In this document: positions 1 through 14,100 of the stretch, piece by piece
How positions within the stretch are numbered: the stretch's first letter is position 1
How the letters are laid out: each line of letters begins with the position of its first letter
DNA from: Paragorgia papillata
Lineage: Eukaryota > Cnidaria > Anthozoa > Scleralcyonacea > Coralliidae
Length of the DNA: 64,000 nt
Direction: 5' to 3'
NCBI GenBank assembly: GCA_035771165.1
Contig: JAWNZC010000447.1
Location: forward strand, 1 to 64,000
The notes under the pieces: generated by a model
Database searches by the model: none
Told to the model about the DNA's origin: nothing
The model's input: the letters and a program-made list of their open reading frames with translations, nothing else
Made by a program: the position numbers and the translations under genes

Positions 1-3000
1 GATGTTTTCTGACGAGAAACTAGCCAAAAACAACACATTTTAGAGTGATTCCTCTCAACTTTTCAATTTCTGGGCACGTTTTGCCACGTTCTCTAAAAGG
101 TTGAAAATATTCGCTTATCTCCCGCCCATTCTGGAGTCGACAAACTTTTTCTTTCCAAACTAAGGCTTCAATCGCCAAATTACCGGTGAAAATGATGTGT
201 TCTGAACCAGAAAAACTAGCAAAAAACAAAACACATTTTGGGAGTGATTCCCATCAACATTTCAATTTATGGCCGTTTTTGCCACGTTCATAATATGTCT
301 GAAAAATCGCTTCTCAATAGCCATATCTGAATTCCGAAATACCTTTTTTTCAAATAGAAATGGCTCAAAATGCCCATAATTATCGGTGAAAATTGATGTT
401 TCTGACCAAGAAACTAGCGAAAAAACAAAACCACTTTTGGAGTGAGCACAACTTTCCCTCAACTTTTTCATATTTTAGCGCCAGTTTTGCCACGTTCAAA
501 AATGTTGTAAAACGTGCTTATCTCGCCATTCTGACGTCGAAAAACGTTTTTTTTTCTGAAATATAAGCTTCAAATAGCCATATTTACTTCGGAGTGAAAA
601 ATGAATTGTTTCTGATCGAGAAAACTAGCAACAAACCACTTTTGGAGTGATTTCCCTCAAACTTTTCAATTTTGGCAGTCTTTTGCGCCTCGTTTCAAAT
701 AATTGGTTGGATAAACGCTTATCCTCGCCCATTATACTGAGTCGAAAAACGTTTTTTGTACAAATAAGGCTGCAAAAATGCAAAATTATCGGTGAATATG
801 ATGTTTCTGACTGAGATACCTAGCAAAACAACACACTTGGAGTGATCCCCATCCAACTTTTCAATTTTGGCAGTTTTGCCACGTTCAAAAATGTTGAAAA
901 ACGCTTATCTCGCCAATCTAGAATCGAAAAAACTTTTTTTTCAAAATAAGGCTTCCAAATAGCCTAAAATTATCGGTGAAAATGATGTTTTCTGACGAGA
1001 AAAAACTAGGCCAAAAACAAACACATTTCGGACGTGATTCCCTTCACTTTTCACATTTGGCAGGGTTGCCGGATCAAAATGTTGAAAAACGCTATAATCT
1101 TCAGCCAATCTGAATAGAAAAACTTTTTTTTATTCAAATTAAGGCTTCCAATAGGCCAAATTATCGGGGATAAAATGATGTTTCTGGACGAGAAACTAGC
1201 AAAAGCAAAACAAAACATTTGAGGTGATATCTCAAAAACCTTTTCAATATTTGGCAGTTTTGCCACGTTCCAAAATGTAGAAAACCGCTTATCTCGCCAT
1301 TCTGAATCGCCAAAAACTTTTTTTTCAAAATAAGGCCTGCCAAATGCCAAAATTATCGGGTGGCAAAAAATCGCTTTGCTTTTCTGTCGAAACGAATACT
1401 ACGCAAAAACACAACACATTGTTGAGTGATTCCCTACAAACTTTTCAATTTTTGGCAAGTTTTGCCACCGTTCCAAATGTTGAAAAACAAAGGGCTTACT
1501 CTCGCCATTCTGAGTTTACGAAAAACGTTTTATTTGCACAAATATGGCTGGCAAATGCCAACTTTATCGCGTGAAAAATGATTGTTCCTGGACGAGAAAC
1601 TAGCAACACAAACACATTTGGAGTGATTCCCTCAACTTTTTCAATTTTGGCAGTTTTTGCCACGTTCAAAATGTTGGAAAAACGCTTATCTCCGCCATTC
1701 TGGTTCGAAAAAAACGTTTTTTGCACAAATAAGGCTGCAAATTGGGCCAAAATTATCGGTGAAAAATGATGTCTTCTGGACCAGAAAAACTAGCAAATCA
1801 ACACATTTGGAGGTGATTCCCTCAACTTTTCAATTTTTTGGCAGTTTTGCCACTGTTCAAAAGAGTGAAAAAACGGCTTATCTACTTGGCCATTCCCTGA
1901 ATCCGAAAAACTTTTTTTTCTGAAATAAGGCTCCAAATAAGTATAGCCAAATTATCGGTGAAAAATTGATGTTTTTGCTGACGCAGAATACTAAAGCAAT
2001 ACTATACACATTTGGAGTGATTCCACTCAAACTTTTCAATTTTTGCAGTTTTGCCACGTTTCAAAACAAGTGTTGAAAAACGCTTTATACTTCGCCATTC
2101 TGAGTCGAAAAACGTTTTATTTTTCAAATCAGGCTCCAAAATGCCAAATTTCGGTGAAAATGATTGTTTCTGACGAGGAAACTAGCAAAAACAAACACAT
2201 TTTGCACTAAGTGATATCCTTCAACTTTTCAACTTTTGGCGTTTTTGCCACTGGTCAAAATGTTGTAAAACGGCTTATCTCGCCATTCTGGTTCGACTAA
2301 ACGTTTTTCTGCCACCAAATCAGGCTGCAAATGCCCAATATATACGTGAAACTGATGTTTCTGAACCACGAAACTAAAGCCAAACAAACCCACCTTTGGA
2401 AGTGATATTCCCTCAAACTATTACCAATTTTAGCAGTTTTGCCACGTTCAAAACCTGTTGAAAAACGCTTATCTCGCCATTCTGAGTTTCAGAAAAAACC
2501 GATTTTTTGCACAACATAAGCGCTGCAAATGCCAAAATTATCGGTGGAAATGATGTTTCTGACCAGAAACTAGCAAAAACAACACATTTGGAGTTGAATA
2601 CTCAAAAACTTTTCAATTTTGGCAGTTTTGGCCACGTTCAAAATGTTGAGAAAAAACGCTTATCCCTCGCCATTCTGAGTCGAAATAAAGTTTTTTTACG
2701 TGAAATAAGAGCTCCCAAATGCAAAATTCTCGCGATGAAATGGATGATGTTTCTGACCGAGAAACTAGCAAAAAAAAAACAAACACATTTGGAGTGATTT
2801 CCCTCTACTTTTCAATTTAGGCAGGTTTTTGCCAAGTTCAAAAATGTTGAAAAACGCTTTATCCTCGCCATTTTCTGAGTCGAAAAAACTTTTTTTTCAA
2901 TATAAGGCTCCAAATGCCAAATTATCGGTGATAAATCGTGTTTCTGAACAGAAACCTAGCAAAACAAACCACTATTTGGAGTGATATACCTCAACTTTTC

Positions 3001-6000
3001 AATCCTTTTGGCAGGTTTTAGGCCACAGTTCAAAAATGTCGAATACAAAAGCTTATCTTCGCCATTACTGGAATCGAAAAACTTTTTTGTTCTGAAATTA
3101 AGGCTCCAAATGCCAAAATTTATCGGTAGGGAAATACTGTATTTGTTCACTGACCAGAAACTAGCCGAAACAAAATCAACATTTGGAGTGATTCCCTCAA
3201 AACTTTTCAATTTGCGCAGTTTTTAGCCACGTTTCAAAAATGTTGAAAAACGGTTATCTCGCCATTCTTGAATCGAAAAAAACGTTTTTTTCCAAATAGG
3301 ACTCCAAATGCCCCAATTATCCCCGGTGAAAATGATGTTTCTGACGAGAAAACTAAGCCCAAAAACAACCAGCCATTTAGGAGTAGGATTCCCTCAACTT
3401 TTCATATTTTAGGCAAGTTTATGCCACGTTCAAAAATGTTGAAAAAAACGCTTATCTCGCCCATTCTGAATCGAAAACACATTTTATTTCTGAAATAAGG
3501 ATCCCAAAAATGCCAAATTTACGGTGAAAATGATTGTTTCTGGAACTAGAAACTAGCAAATACACAACACATTTGGAGTGAGTCCCTCAACTTATTCAAT
3601 TTTAGGCTCAGTTTTCGGCCACGTTCAAAATGATGAAAAACGCTTATCTCGCCATTTCTGGAATCGAAAAAACTTTTTTTTTACAATATAAAAGGCTCCA
3701 AATGCCAAATTATCGGTGAAAATGATGTTTCTGACCAGAAACTAAGTCGAAACAACACATTTGGAGTGTATTCCCTAAACTTTTCAATTTTGGCAGTTTT
3801 GCCACGTTCAAAATGTTGAAAAACGGCTTATCTCGCCATTCTGAGTCGAAGAAAAGTTTTTTTTTCTGAAATAATGCTCCAAATGCCAACTTATCGGTGA
3901 AAATGCTGGGTTGTTCTGACGGTAGAAAACTAGCAACAAACAACACATTTGGAGTGATTCCCTCAAAACATTTCAATTTTGGCAGTTTTGGCACGTTCAA
4001 ATTGTTGAAAACAGCTTACTCTCTGCCATTATGAGTTCGCAAAAAACCGTTTTTTTTAGTATCAAATCAGGCTGCAAATAGCCAAATTATCGGTGAAAAA
4101 CTGATGTTTCTGACGAGAAAACTAGCCTAAAAACTAAAACACATTTAGGAGTGATCTCCCTCAAAACTTTCAAATTTTGGCAGTTTTTGCCACGTTCAAA
4201 CTTGTTGAAAAAACAGCTTATCTCGCCATCTTCTGGAATCGAAATACTTTTTTTTTTCAAAATAAGGCCTCCAAATGCATAATTATCGGTGAAAATGATA
4301 GTTTCTGACGAGAAACTAGCAAAACAAACACCTACTTTGGAGTGATTTCCTTCAACTTTTCAATTTTGGCAGTTTTTGCACGTTCAAAATGTTGAAAAAC
4401 GTGCTTATCTCGCCATTCCTGATGCGAAAAAAACGTTTTTTCGTACAAAATAAGGGCTGCCAATGCCAATTATTATCCGGTGAAAATGATTGTTTCTGAC
4501 GAGAAAAAAACTAGCAAAACAAACACATTTGGAGTGATTCCCTCAACTTTTCAATTTTTAGGCAGTTTTGCCACGTTCATAAATGTTGAAAAACCGGCTT
4601 ATCCATCTCCATTCATTGAGTCGAAAAACGTTTTTTTTCTCAAATAAGGCTCCAAATGCCAAATTAGCGATGAAAATGATGTTTCTGACCAGAAACTAGC
4701 AAAACAACACATTTGGAGTGATTCCCTCAACTTTTCAATTGTAGCAGTTTTGCCACGTTCAAAATGTTGAAAAACGCTTATCTCGCCATTCTGAGGCGAA
4801 AAAAGTTTTTTCTGAAATAAGGCTCCAAATGCCAACATTAGTCGGTGGAAAAATGATGTTTTTCTGGCGTACGAGAAAAAACTAGCAAAACAACACCATT
4901 GCAGTGACTTCCTCTCAAACTTTTCAATTTTGGCTAGGTTTGGCACGTTCAAAACATGTTGGAAAAAACGCTTATCTCGCAATTCTGATTTCGAAAAAAC
5001 GTTTTTTTGTACTAAATAAGGCTGGCAAATGCAAATTTATCGGTGAAAATGATGTTACCTGACGCAGAAAACTAGCCAAAACAACACATTTGGAGTGAAT
5101 TCCTCAAACTTTTCAATTTTGGCAGTTTTGCCACGCTTCAAAATGTTGAAAAACGGCTTATCTCGCCTATTCTGAGTCGAAAAAAGCTTCTTTTTCTGAA
5201 ATACAGGCTCCAAATCTGCCAAATTATCGGTGAAAAAATGGATGCTTCTCTGACGAGAAAAAACTAGCTAAAACAAAAACACATTTGGAGTGATTTTCCC
5301 TCAACTTTTCAATTATTGGATGTTTTTGCCACGTCCAAAACTGTTAGAACAAAAAAGACGCTTATCTACCGCCATTCCTGAGTCTGAACAAAAAAAACGT
5401 TTTTTTGATTACAAATAAGGCTGCAAATGACCAAAATTCTCCCGGTGGAACAATGATGTTTCTGACGGGAGAAAACTTAGACAAAACAACAAATTTGGAG
5501 TGATTCCCTCAACTTTTCAATTTTGGCAGTGCTTTTTTTAGCCACGCTCAAAATGTTTGAAACAAACGCTTATCTCGCCATTCTGAGTCGAAAAACTTTT
5601 TTTTTCTGAATTAAGGCTCCAAATGCCAAAATTACCGGTGAAAAATGATGTTTCTGACAGAGAGTAGACTAGCAAAACAAACACATTTAGGAGTGATTCC
5701 CTCAACTTTTCAATTTGGGCAGTTTTCTGCCCACGTTTCAAAAATGTTGTAAAAAACGCTTATCTCGCCATTCCTGAGTCGAAAAACTTTTTATTTCAAT
5801 ATTAAGGCTCCAAATGCCAAATTATCGAGTGAAAATGATGTTTCTGAACAGAAGAAACTAGGCTAACAAAACAACACATTTTGGCAGTGATTCCTTCAAC
5901 CTTTCAAATTTGGCAGTTTTGCCACGTTCAAAATGTTGAAAAACGCTTATCTCGCCATTCTGAATCGGAAAAACTTCTTTTTTTTTCAAAATAAGGGCTC

Positions 6001-8180
6001 CAAAAATGCCAAAGAATTATTCGGTGAAAAAAGATGTTTCTGACCAGAAAACTAAGCGTAAAACAACACATTTGTGAGTGATTCCTTCTACTTTTCATAT
6101 TTTAGGCAGTTTAGCCACGTTCAAAATGTTGAAAATAGCTTTATCTCAGCCATTCACGAGTCGAAAAAAGTTTTTTTCTGAAATAAGGCTCCAAATGCCA
6201 AATTATCGGTGAATATTGATGTTCTTGATCGACGGAAACTAGCAAAACAAAAAAAACACATTTGGAGTGATTTTCTCAACTTTTCAATTTTGGCAGTTTT
6301 CGCACGTTCAAAATTTGTTGAAAAAACAAACGACTTATCTTCGCCATTCAGATTCGAAAAAACGTTTTTTGTCTGAAATAAGGCTGCACAATGCCAAATT
6401 ATCTCGTGTGTGTTGAAAATGATGTTTCTGAACGAAGAAAACTAGCAAAAACAAAACACATTTGGAAGTGATTTCCCTCAACTTTTCAATTTTGGCAGTT
6501 TTGCCCAAATCGTTCAAAAACAGATGTTTGTAAAAACGCTTATCTCGGACATTCTGAATCCCCGAAAAAACTTTTTTTTTCAAAATAAGGCTCCAAAATA
6601 GCCTATACAATTATACGGTGAAAATGTTGTTTCTCTGGACGATGATTAAACTAGCCAAACAACAAAAACACATTTGGACGTGATTCCCTCATACTTTTCA
6701 ATTTTGGCCAGTTTTGCCACGTTCAAAAATGTTGAAACAAACGACTCTATCTACGCCATTCTGAAGTCGAAAAAAACGTTTTTTTTCTGAAATAAGGCTC
6801 CAAATGCCAAATTATCAGGTTTGGGAAAATGATGTTTCTTGGACGGAGAAACTAGCAAAACAACACATTTGGAGTGTATTCCCTTCAACTTCTTCAATTT
6901 TGGCAGTATTTGGGCAACGCACATTCAAAATGTTGAAAAAACGCTTATCTCGACCATTCTGAATTCGATAAAAACGTTTTTTGCTTTACAATTACTGCCT
7001 CCAAAATGCCAAATTATCGGTGAATAAAATGTGTGTTTCTGACGAGAAAACTAGACTAAACAAACACAAACAATTTCGGAGTCGATTCCCTCAAACTTTT
7101 CAATTTTGGCTAGTTTTGGCCACGTTCAAAATGTTGAAATAACGGCTTAAATCTCGCCATTCTGCATTCGGAAAAAAATAACGTTTTTTGTTAAAAACTA
7201 AGCGTAGCCAAATAAATATTTTTTTTGGCCTAAATTATCCGGTGAAAATGATGTTCTATGGACGAGAAAAACTAGGCAAAAACAACCAACATTTTTGGAG
7301 TAGTTGATTCCCATCAACTTTTCAATTTGTGGCAGTTTTGGCCACGTTCAAAATGTTGAAAAACGACTTATCATCCGCTATTCTGAATTCGAAAAACTTT
7401 TTTTTTCAAATCAAGGCTCCAAATTAGGCAATAATTATCGGTTGAATAATGATGTTTCTGACGAGAAAACCTAGCAAAACACAACACAATTTTGGAGTGA
7501 TTCCCTCAACTTTTTCAATTTTAGGCAGTTTTGCACGTTCATAAATGTTGAAAAAAAAATCGCTTTATCTTCAGGCTCATTCTGAGTCGGAAAAACTTTT
7601 TTTCTGAAATAACGGCTCCAAAATGCCAAATTATCGGTGATAAATGATGTTGTCCTGACGAGAAACTAGCAAAACCAAAACAATTTTCGGAGTGATTCCC
7701 TCAACTTTTTTCAATTTTTGGCAGTTTCTTGCCACGTTCAAAATGTTGAAAAATTAACGCTTATTCTCGCCATTCTGATGCTCGGAAAAACGTTTTTTTG
7801 TACAGAATTAGGGCTCCCAAATGCCCAAAATTATCGGTTGTGGAAAATGATGTTTCTGGAACCAGAAAACTAGCAAAACACACACATTTGGGAGTGATTC
7901 CCTCAAACTTTTCAAATTTAGGCAGTTTTGCCACGTTTCAAAATGTTGAAAAACGCTTTATTCCTCGCCAATTCTGAGTTCGAAAAAAAATCTTTCTTTT
8001 TTCTGAAATAAGGCTCCAAGATGCCAAATATTACCGGTGAAAATGATGTTTCTGACGAGAAAAACTAGCCAAAACAACAACACATTTGGAAGTGATTTCC
8101 CTCAACTTTTTCAATTTTGGGCAGTTTTGCCACGTTTCAATAAATGTTGAAAAAACGGCTTATCTCGCCATTCTCGAGTC
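1..8180. repeat. 173-bp satellite array, noisy portion
   Basis: These are tandem copies of the same satellite as the clean array downstream, all in one orientation, so every conserved block recurs (TCTCGCCATTCTGA, CCAAATTATCGGTGAAAA, GCAGTTTTGCCACGTTC). The copies are littered with extra single bases and lengthened homopolymers. As a result the spacing is inflated: the TCTCGCC block falls at 4781, 4975 and 5161, giving 194 and 186 bp instead of 173. The errors are mostly insertions at random places rather than shared substitutions, which fits low-coverage, unpolished long-read consensus better than biological decay. No gene is present. Short open frames here are fragments of the satellite. 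Confidence 0.93.
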
Positions 8181-11100
8181 GAAAAAACTTTTTATTTCAA
8201 ATAAGGCTCCAAATGCCAAATTATCGGTGAAAATGATGTTTCTGACCAGAAACTAGCAAAACAACACATTTGGAGTGATTCCCTCAACTTTTCAATTTTG
8301 GCAGTTTTGCCACGTTCAAAATGTTGAAAAACGCTTATCTCGCCATTCTGAGTCGAAAAAATTTTTTTTTCTGAAATAAGGCTCCAAATGCCAAATTATC
8401 GGTGAAAATGATGTTTCTGACCAGAAACTAGCAAAACAACACATTTGGAGTGATTCCCTCAACTTTTCAATTTTGGCAGTTTTGCCACGTTCAAAATGTT
8501 GAAAAACGCTTATCTCGCCATTCTGAGTCGAAAAATGTTTTTTTTCTGAAATAAGGCTCCAAATGCCAAATTATCGGTGAAAATGTTGTTTCTGACCAGA
8601 AACTAGCAAAACAACACATTTGGAGTGATTCCCTCAACTTTTCAATTTTGGCAGTTTTGCCACGTTCAAAATGTTGAAAAACGCTTATCTCGCCATTCTG
8701 AGTCGAAAAAAGTTTTTTTCACAAATAAGGCTCCAAATGCCAAATTATCGGTGAAAATGATGTTTCTGACCAGAAACTAGCATATCAAACACATTTGGAG
8801 TGATTCCCTCAACTTTTCAATTTTTGGCAGTTTTGCCACGTTCAAAATGTTGAAAAACGCTTATCTCGCCATTCTGAGTCGAAAAAAGTTTTTTTCTGAA
8901 ATAAGGCTCCAAATGCCAAATTATCGGTGAAAATGATGTTTCTGACGAGAAACTAGCAAAACAACACATTTGGAGTGATTCCCTCAACTTTTCAATTTTG
9001 GCAGTTTTGCCACGTTCAAAATGTTGAAAAACGCTTATCTCGCCATTCTGAGTCGAAAAACGTTTTTTTTCTGAAATAAGGCTCCAAATGCCAAATTATC
9101 GGTGAAAATGATGTTTCTGACGAGAAACTAGCAAAACAAAAACACATTTGGAGTGATTCCCTCAAACTTTTCAATTTTAGCAGTTTTGCCACGTTCAAAA
9201 TGTTGAAAAACGCTTATCTCGCCATTCTGATTCGAAAAAACTTTTTTTTTCAAATAAGGCTCCAAATGCCAAATTATCGGTGAAAATGATGTTTCTGACG
9301 AGAAACTAGCAAAACAACACATTTGGAGTGATTCCCTCAACTTTTCAATTTTGGCAGTTTTGCCACGTTCAAAATGTTTGAAAAACGCTTATCTCGCCAT
9401 TCTGAGTCGAAAAAAACTTTTTTTTCACCAAATAAGGCTCCAAATGCCAAATTATCGGTGAAAATGATGTTTCTGACGAGAAACTAGCAAAACAACACAT
9501 TTGGAGTGATTCCCTCAACATTTGAATTTTGGCAGTTTTGCCACGTTCAAAATGTTGAAAAAACGCTTATCTCGCCATTCTGCGTCGAAAAAAGTTTTTT
9601 TTTCAAATAAGGCTGCTAATGCCAAATTATCGGTGAAAATGATGTTTCTGACGAGAAACTAGCAAAACAACACATTTGGAGTGATTCCCTCAACTTTTCA
9701 ATTTTGGCAGTTTTGCCACGTTTCAAAATGTTGAAAAACGCTTATCTCGCCATTCTGAGTCGAAAAAACTTTTTTTCAAAATAAGGCTCCAAATGCCAAA
9801 TTATCGGTGAAAATGATGTTTCTGACGAGAAACTAGCAAAACAACACATTTGGAGTTGATTCCCTCAACTTTTCAATTTTGGCAGTTTTGCCATGTTCAA
9901 AATGTTGAAAAACGCTTATCTCGCCATTCTGAGTCGAAAAAACTTTTTTTTTCAAATAAGGCTCCAAATGCCAAATTACCGGTGGAAAATGATGTTTCTG
10001 ACGAGAAACTAGCAAAACAACACATTTGGAGTGATTCCCTCAACTTTTCAATTTTGGCAGTTTTGCCACGTCCAAAATGTTGAAAAACGCTTATCTCGCC
10101 ATTCTGAGTCGAAAAACGTTTTTTTTTGAAATAAGGCTCAAAATGCCAAATTATCGGTGATAATGATGTTTCTGACCAGAAACTAGCAAAACAACACATT
10201 TGGAGTGATTCCCTCAACTTTTTCAATTTTGGCAGTTTTGCCACGTTCCAAAATTTTGAAAAACGCTTATCTCGCCATTCTGAGTCGAAAAAAGTTTTTT
10301 TTCAAATAAATCTCCAAATGCCAAATTATCGGTGAAAATGATGTTTCTGACGAGAAACTAGCAAAACAACACATTTGGAGTGATTACCCTCAACTTTTCA
10401 ATTTTGGCAGTTTTGCCACGTTCAAAATGTTGAAAAAACGCTTATCTCGCCATTCTGAGTCGAAAAAAACTTTTTTTTTCAAATAAGGCTCCAAATGCCA
10501 AATTATCGGTGAAAATGATGTTTCTGACCAGAAACTAGCAAAACAACACATTTGGAGTGATTCCCTCAACTTTTCAATTTTGGCAGTTTTGCCACGTTCA
10601 AAATGTTGAAAAACGCTTATCTCGCCATTCTGAGTCGAAAAATTTTTTTTTTCAAATAAGGCTCCAAATGCCAAATTATCGGTGAAATATGATGTTTCTG
10701 ACGAGAAACTAGCAAAACAACACATTTGGAGTGATTCCCTCAACTTTTCAATTTTTGGCAGTTTTGCCACGTTCAAAATGTTGAAAAACGCTTATCTCGC
10801 CATTCTGAGTCGAAAAACGTTTTTTTCTCAAATAAGGCTCCAAATGCCAAATTATCGGTGAAAATGATGTTTCTGACCAGAAACTAGCAAAACAACACAT
10901 TTGGAGTGATTCCCTCAACTTTTCAATTTTGGCAGTTTTGCCACGTTCAAAATGTTGAAAAACGCTTATCAAAACAACACATTTGGATTGATTCCCTCAA
11001 CTTTTCAATTTTGGCAGTTTTGCCACGTTCAAAATGTTGAAAAACGCTTATCTCGCCATTCTGAGTCGAAAAAAGTTTTTTTTCTAAAATAAGGCTCCAA

Positions 11101-14100
11101 TGCCAAATTAGCGGTGAAAATGATGTTTCTGACAAGAAACTAGCAAAACAACACATTTGGAGTGATTCCCTCAACTTTTCAATTTTGGCAGTTTTGCCAC
11201 GTTCAAAATGTTGAAAAACGCTTATCTCGCCATTCTGAGTCGAAAAAATTTTTTTTTTTCTGAAATAAGGCTCCAAATGCCAAATTATCGGTGAAAATGA
11301 TGTTTCTGACGAGAAACTAGCAAAACAACACATTTGGAGTGATTCCCTCAACTTTTCAATTTTGGCAGTTTTGCCACGTTCAAAATGTTGAAAAACGCTT
11401 ATCTCGCCATTCTGATTCGAAAAACGTTTTTTGTACAAATAAGGCTGCCAATGCCAAATTATCGGTGAAAATGATGTTTCTGACCAGAAACTAGCAAAAC
11501 AACACATTTGGAGTGATTCCCTCAACTTTTCAATTTTGGCAGTTTTGCCACGTTCAAAATGTTGAAAAACGCTTATCTCGCCATTCTGAGTCGAAAAACT
11601 TTTTTTTTCAAATAAGGCTCCAAATGCCAAATTACCGGTGAAAATGATGTTTCTGACGAGAAACTAGCAAAACAACACATTTGGAGTGATTCCCTCAACT
11701 TTTCAATTTTGGCAGTTTTGCCACGTTCAAAATGTTGAAAAACGCTTATCTCGCCATTCTGAATCGAAAAAACTTTTTTTTTCAAATAAGGCTCCAAATG
11801 CCAAAATTATCGGTGAAAATGATGTTTCTGACGAGAAACTAGCAAAACAACACATTTGGAGTGATTCCCTCAACTTTTCAATTTTGGCAGTTTTGCCACG
11901 TTCAAAATGTTGAAAAAACGCTTATCTCGCCATTCTGATTCGAAAAAAGTTTTTTTTACAATAAGGCTCCAATGCCAAATTATCGGTGAAAATGTTGTTT
12001 CTGACGAGTAACTAGCAAAACAACACATTGGGAGTGATTCCCTCAACTTTTCAATTTTGGCAGTTTTGCCACTCTCAAAATGTTGAAAAACGCTTATCTC
12101 GCCATTCTGAGTCGAAAAAACTTTTTTTTTCAAATAAGGCTCCAAATGCCATATTACCGGTGAAAATGATGTTTCTGACGAGAAACTAGCAAAACAACAC
12201 ATTTGGAGTGATTCCCTCAACTTTTAAATTTTGGCAGTTTTGCCACGTTCAAAATGTTGAAAAACGCTTATCTCGCCATTCCGCGTCGAACAAACTTTTT
12301 TTTTCAAATAAGGTTCCAAATGCCAAATTATCGGTGAAAATGTAATTTCTGACCAGAAACTAGCAAAACAACACATTTGGAGTGATTCCCTCATCTTTTC
12401 AATTTTGGCAGTTTTGCCACGTTCAAAATGTTGAAAAACGCTTATTCTCGCCATTCTGAATCGAAAAAACTTTTTTTTTCAAATAAGGCTACCAAATGCC
12501 AAATTATCGGTGAAAATGATGTTTCTGACGAGAAACTAGCAAAACAACACATTTGGAGTGATTCCCTCAAACTTTTAATTTTTGGCAGTTTTGCCACGTT
12601 CAAAATGTTGAAAAACGCTTATCTCGCCATTCTGAGTCGAAAAACTTTTTTTTTTCCATCTAAGGCTCCAAATGCCAAATTATCGGTGAAAATGATGTTT
12701 CTGACGAGAACTAGCAAAACAAAACATTTGGAGTGATTCCCTCAACTTTTCAATTTTTGCAGTTTTGCCACGTTCAAAATGTTGAAAAACGCTTATCTCG
12801 CCATTCTGAGTCGAAAAAACTTTTTTTTTCATATAAGGCTCCAAATGCCAAATTAATCGGTGAAAATGATGTTTCTGACGAGAAACTAGCAAAACAACAC
12901 ATTTGGAAGTGATTCCCTCAACTTTTGAATTTTGGCAGTTTTGCCACGTTCAAAATGTTGAAAAAACGCTTATCTCGCCATTCTGAGTCGAAAAACTTTT
13001 TTTTTCAAATAAGGCTCCAAATACCAAATTATCGGTGAAAATGATGTTTCTGACCAGAAACTAGCAAAACAACACATTTGGAGTGATTCCCTCAACTTTT
13101 CAATTTTGGCAGTTTTGCCACGTTCAAAATGTTAAAAAACGCTTATCTCGCCATTCTGAGTCGAAAAAAGTTTTTTTCTGAAATAAGGCTCCAAATGCCA
13201 AATTATCGGTGAAAATGATGTTTCTGACGAGAAACTAGCAAAACAACACATTTGGAGTGATTCCCTCAACTTTTCAATTTTGGCAGTTTTGCCACGTTCA
13301 AAATGTTGAAAAACGCTTATCTCGCCATTCTGAGTCGAAAAACTTTTTTTTTCAAATAAGGCTCCAAATGCCAAATTATCGGTGAAAATGATGTTTCTGA
13401 ACAGAAACTAGCAAAACAACACATTTGGAGTGATTCCCTCAACTTTTGAATTTTGGCAGTTTTGCCACGTCCAAAATGTTGAAAAACGCTTATCTCGCCA
13501 TTCTGAGTCGAAAAAACTTTTTTTTTGGAATAAGGCTCCAAATGCCAAATTATCGGTGAAAATGATGTTTATGACGAGAAACTTAGCAAAACAACACATT
13601 TGGAGTGATTCCCTCAACTTTTCAATTTTGGCAGTTTTGCCACGTTCAAAATGTTGAAAAAACGCTTATCTCGCCATTCTGAGTCGAAAAAAGTTTTTTT
13701 TCAAATAAGGCTCCAAATGCCAAATTATCAGTTGAAAATGATGTTTTCTGACGAGAAACTAGCAAAACAACACATTTGGAGGTGATTCCCTCAAACTTTT
13801 CAATTTTGGCAGTTTTGCCACGTTCAAAATGTTGAAAAACGCTTATCTCGCCATTCTGAGTCGAAAAAAGTTTTTTTCTGAAATAAGGCTCCTAATGCCA
13901 AATTACCGGGAAAATGATGTTTCTGACGAGAAACTAGCAAAACAACACATTTGGAGTGATTCCCTCAACTTTTGAATTTTGGCAGTTTTGCCACGTTCAA
14001 AATGTTGAAAAACGCTTATCTCGCCATTCTGAGTCGAAAAAAGTTTTTTTCTGAAATATATCTCCAAATGCCAAATTATCAGTGAAAATGATGTTTCTGA

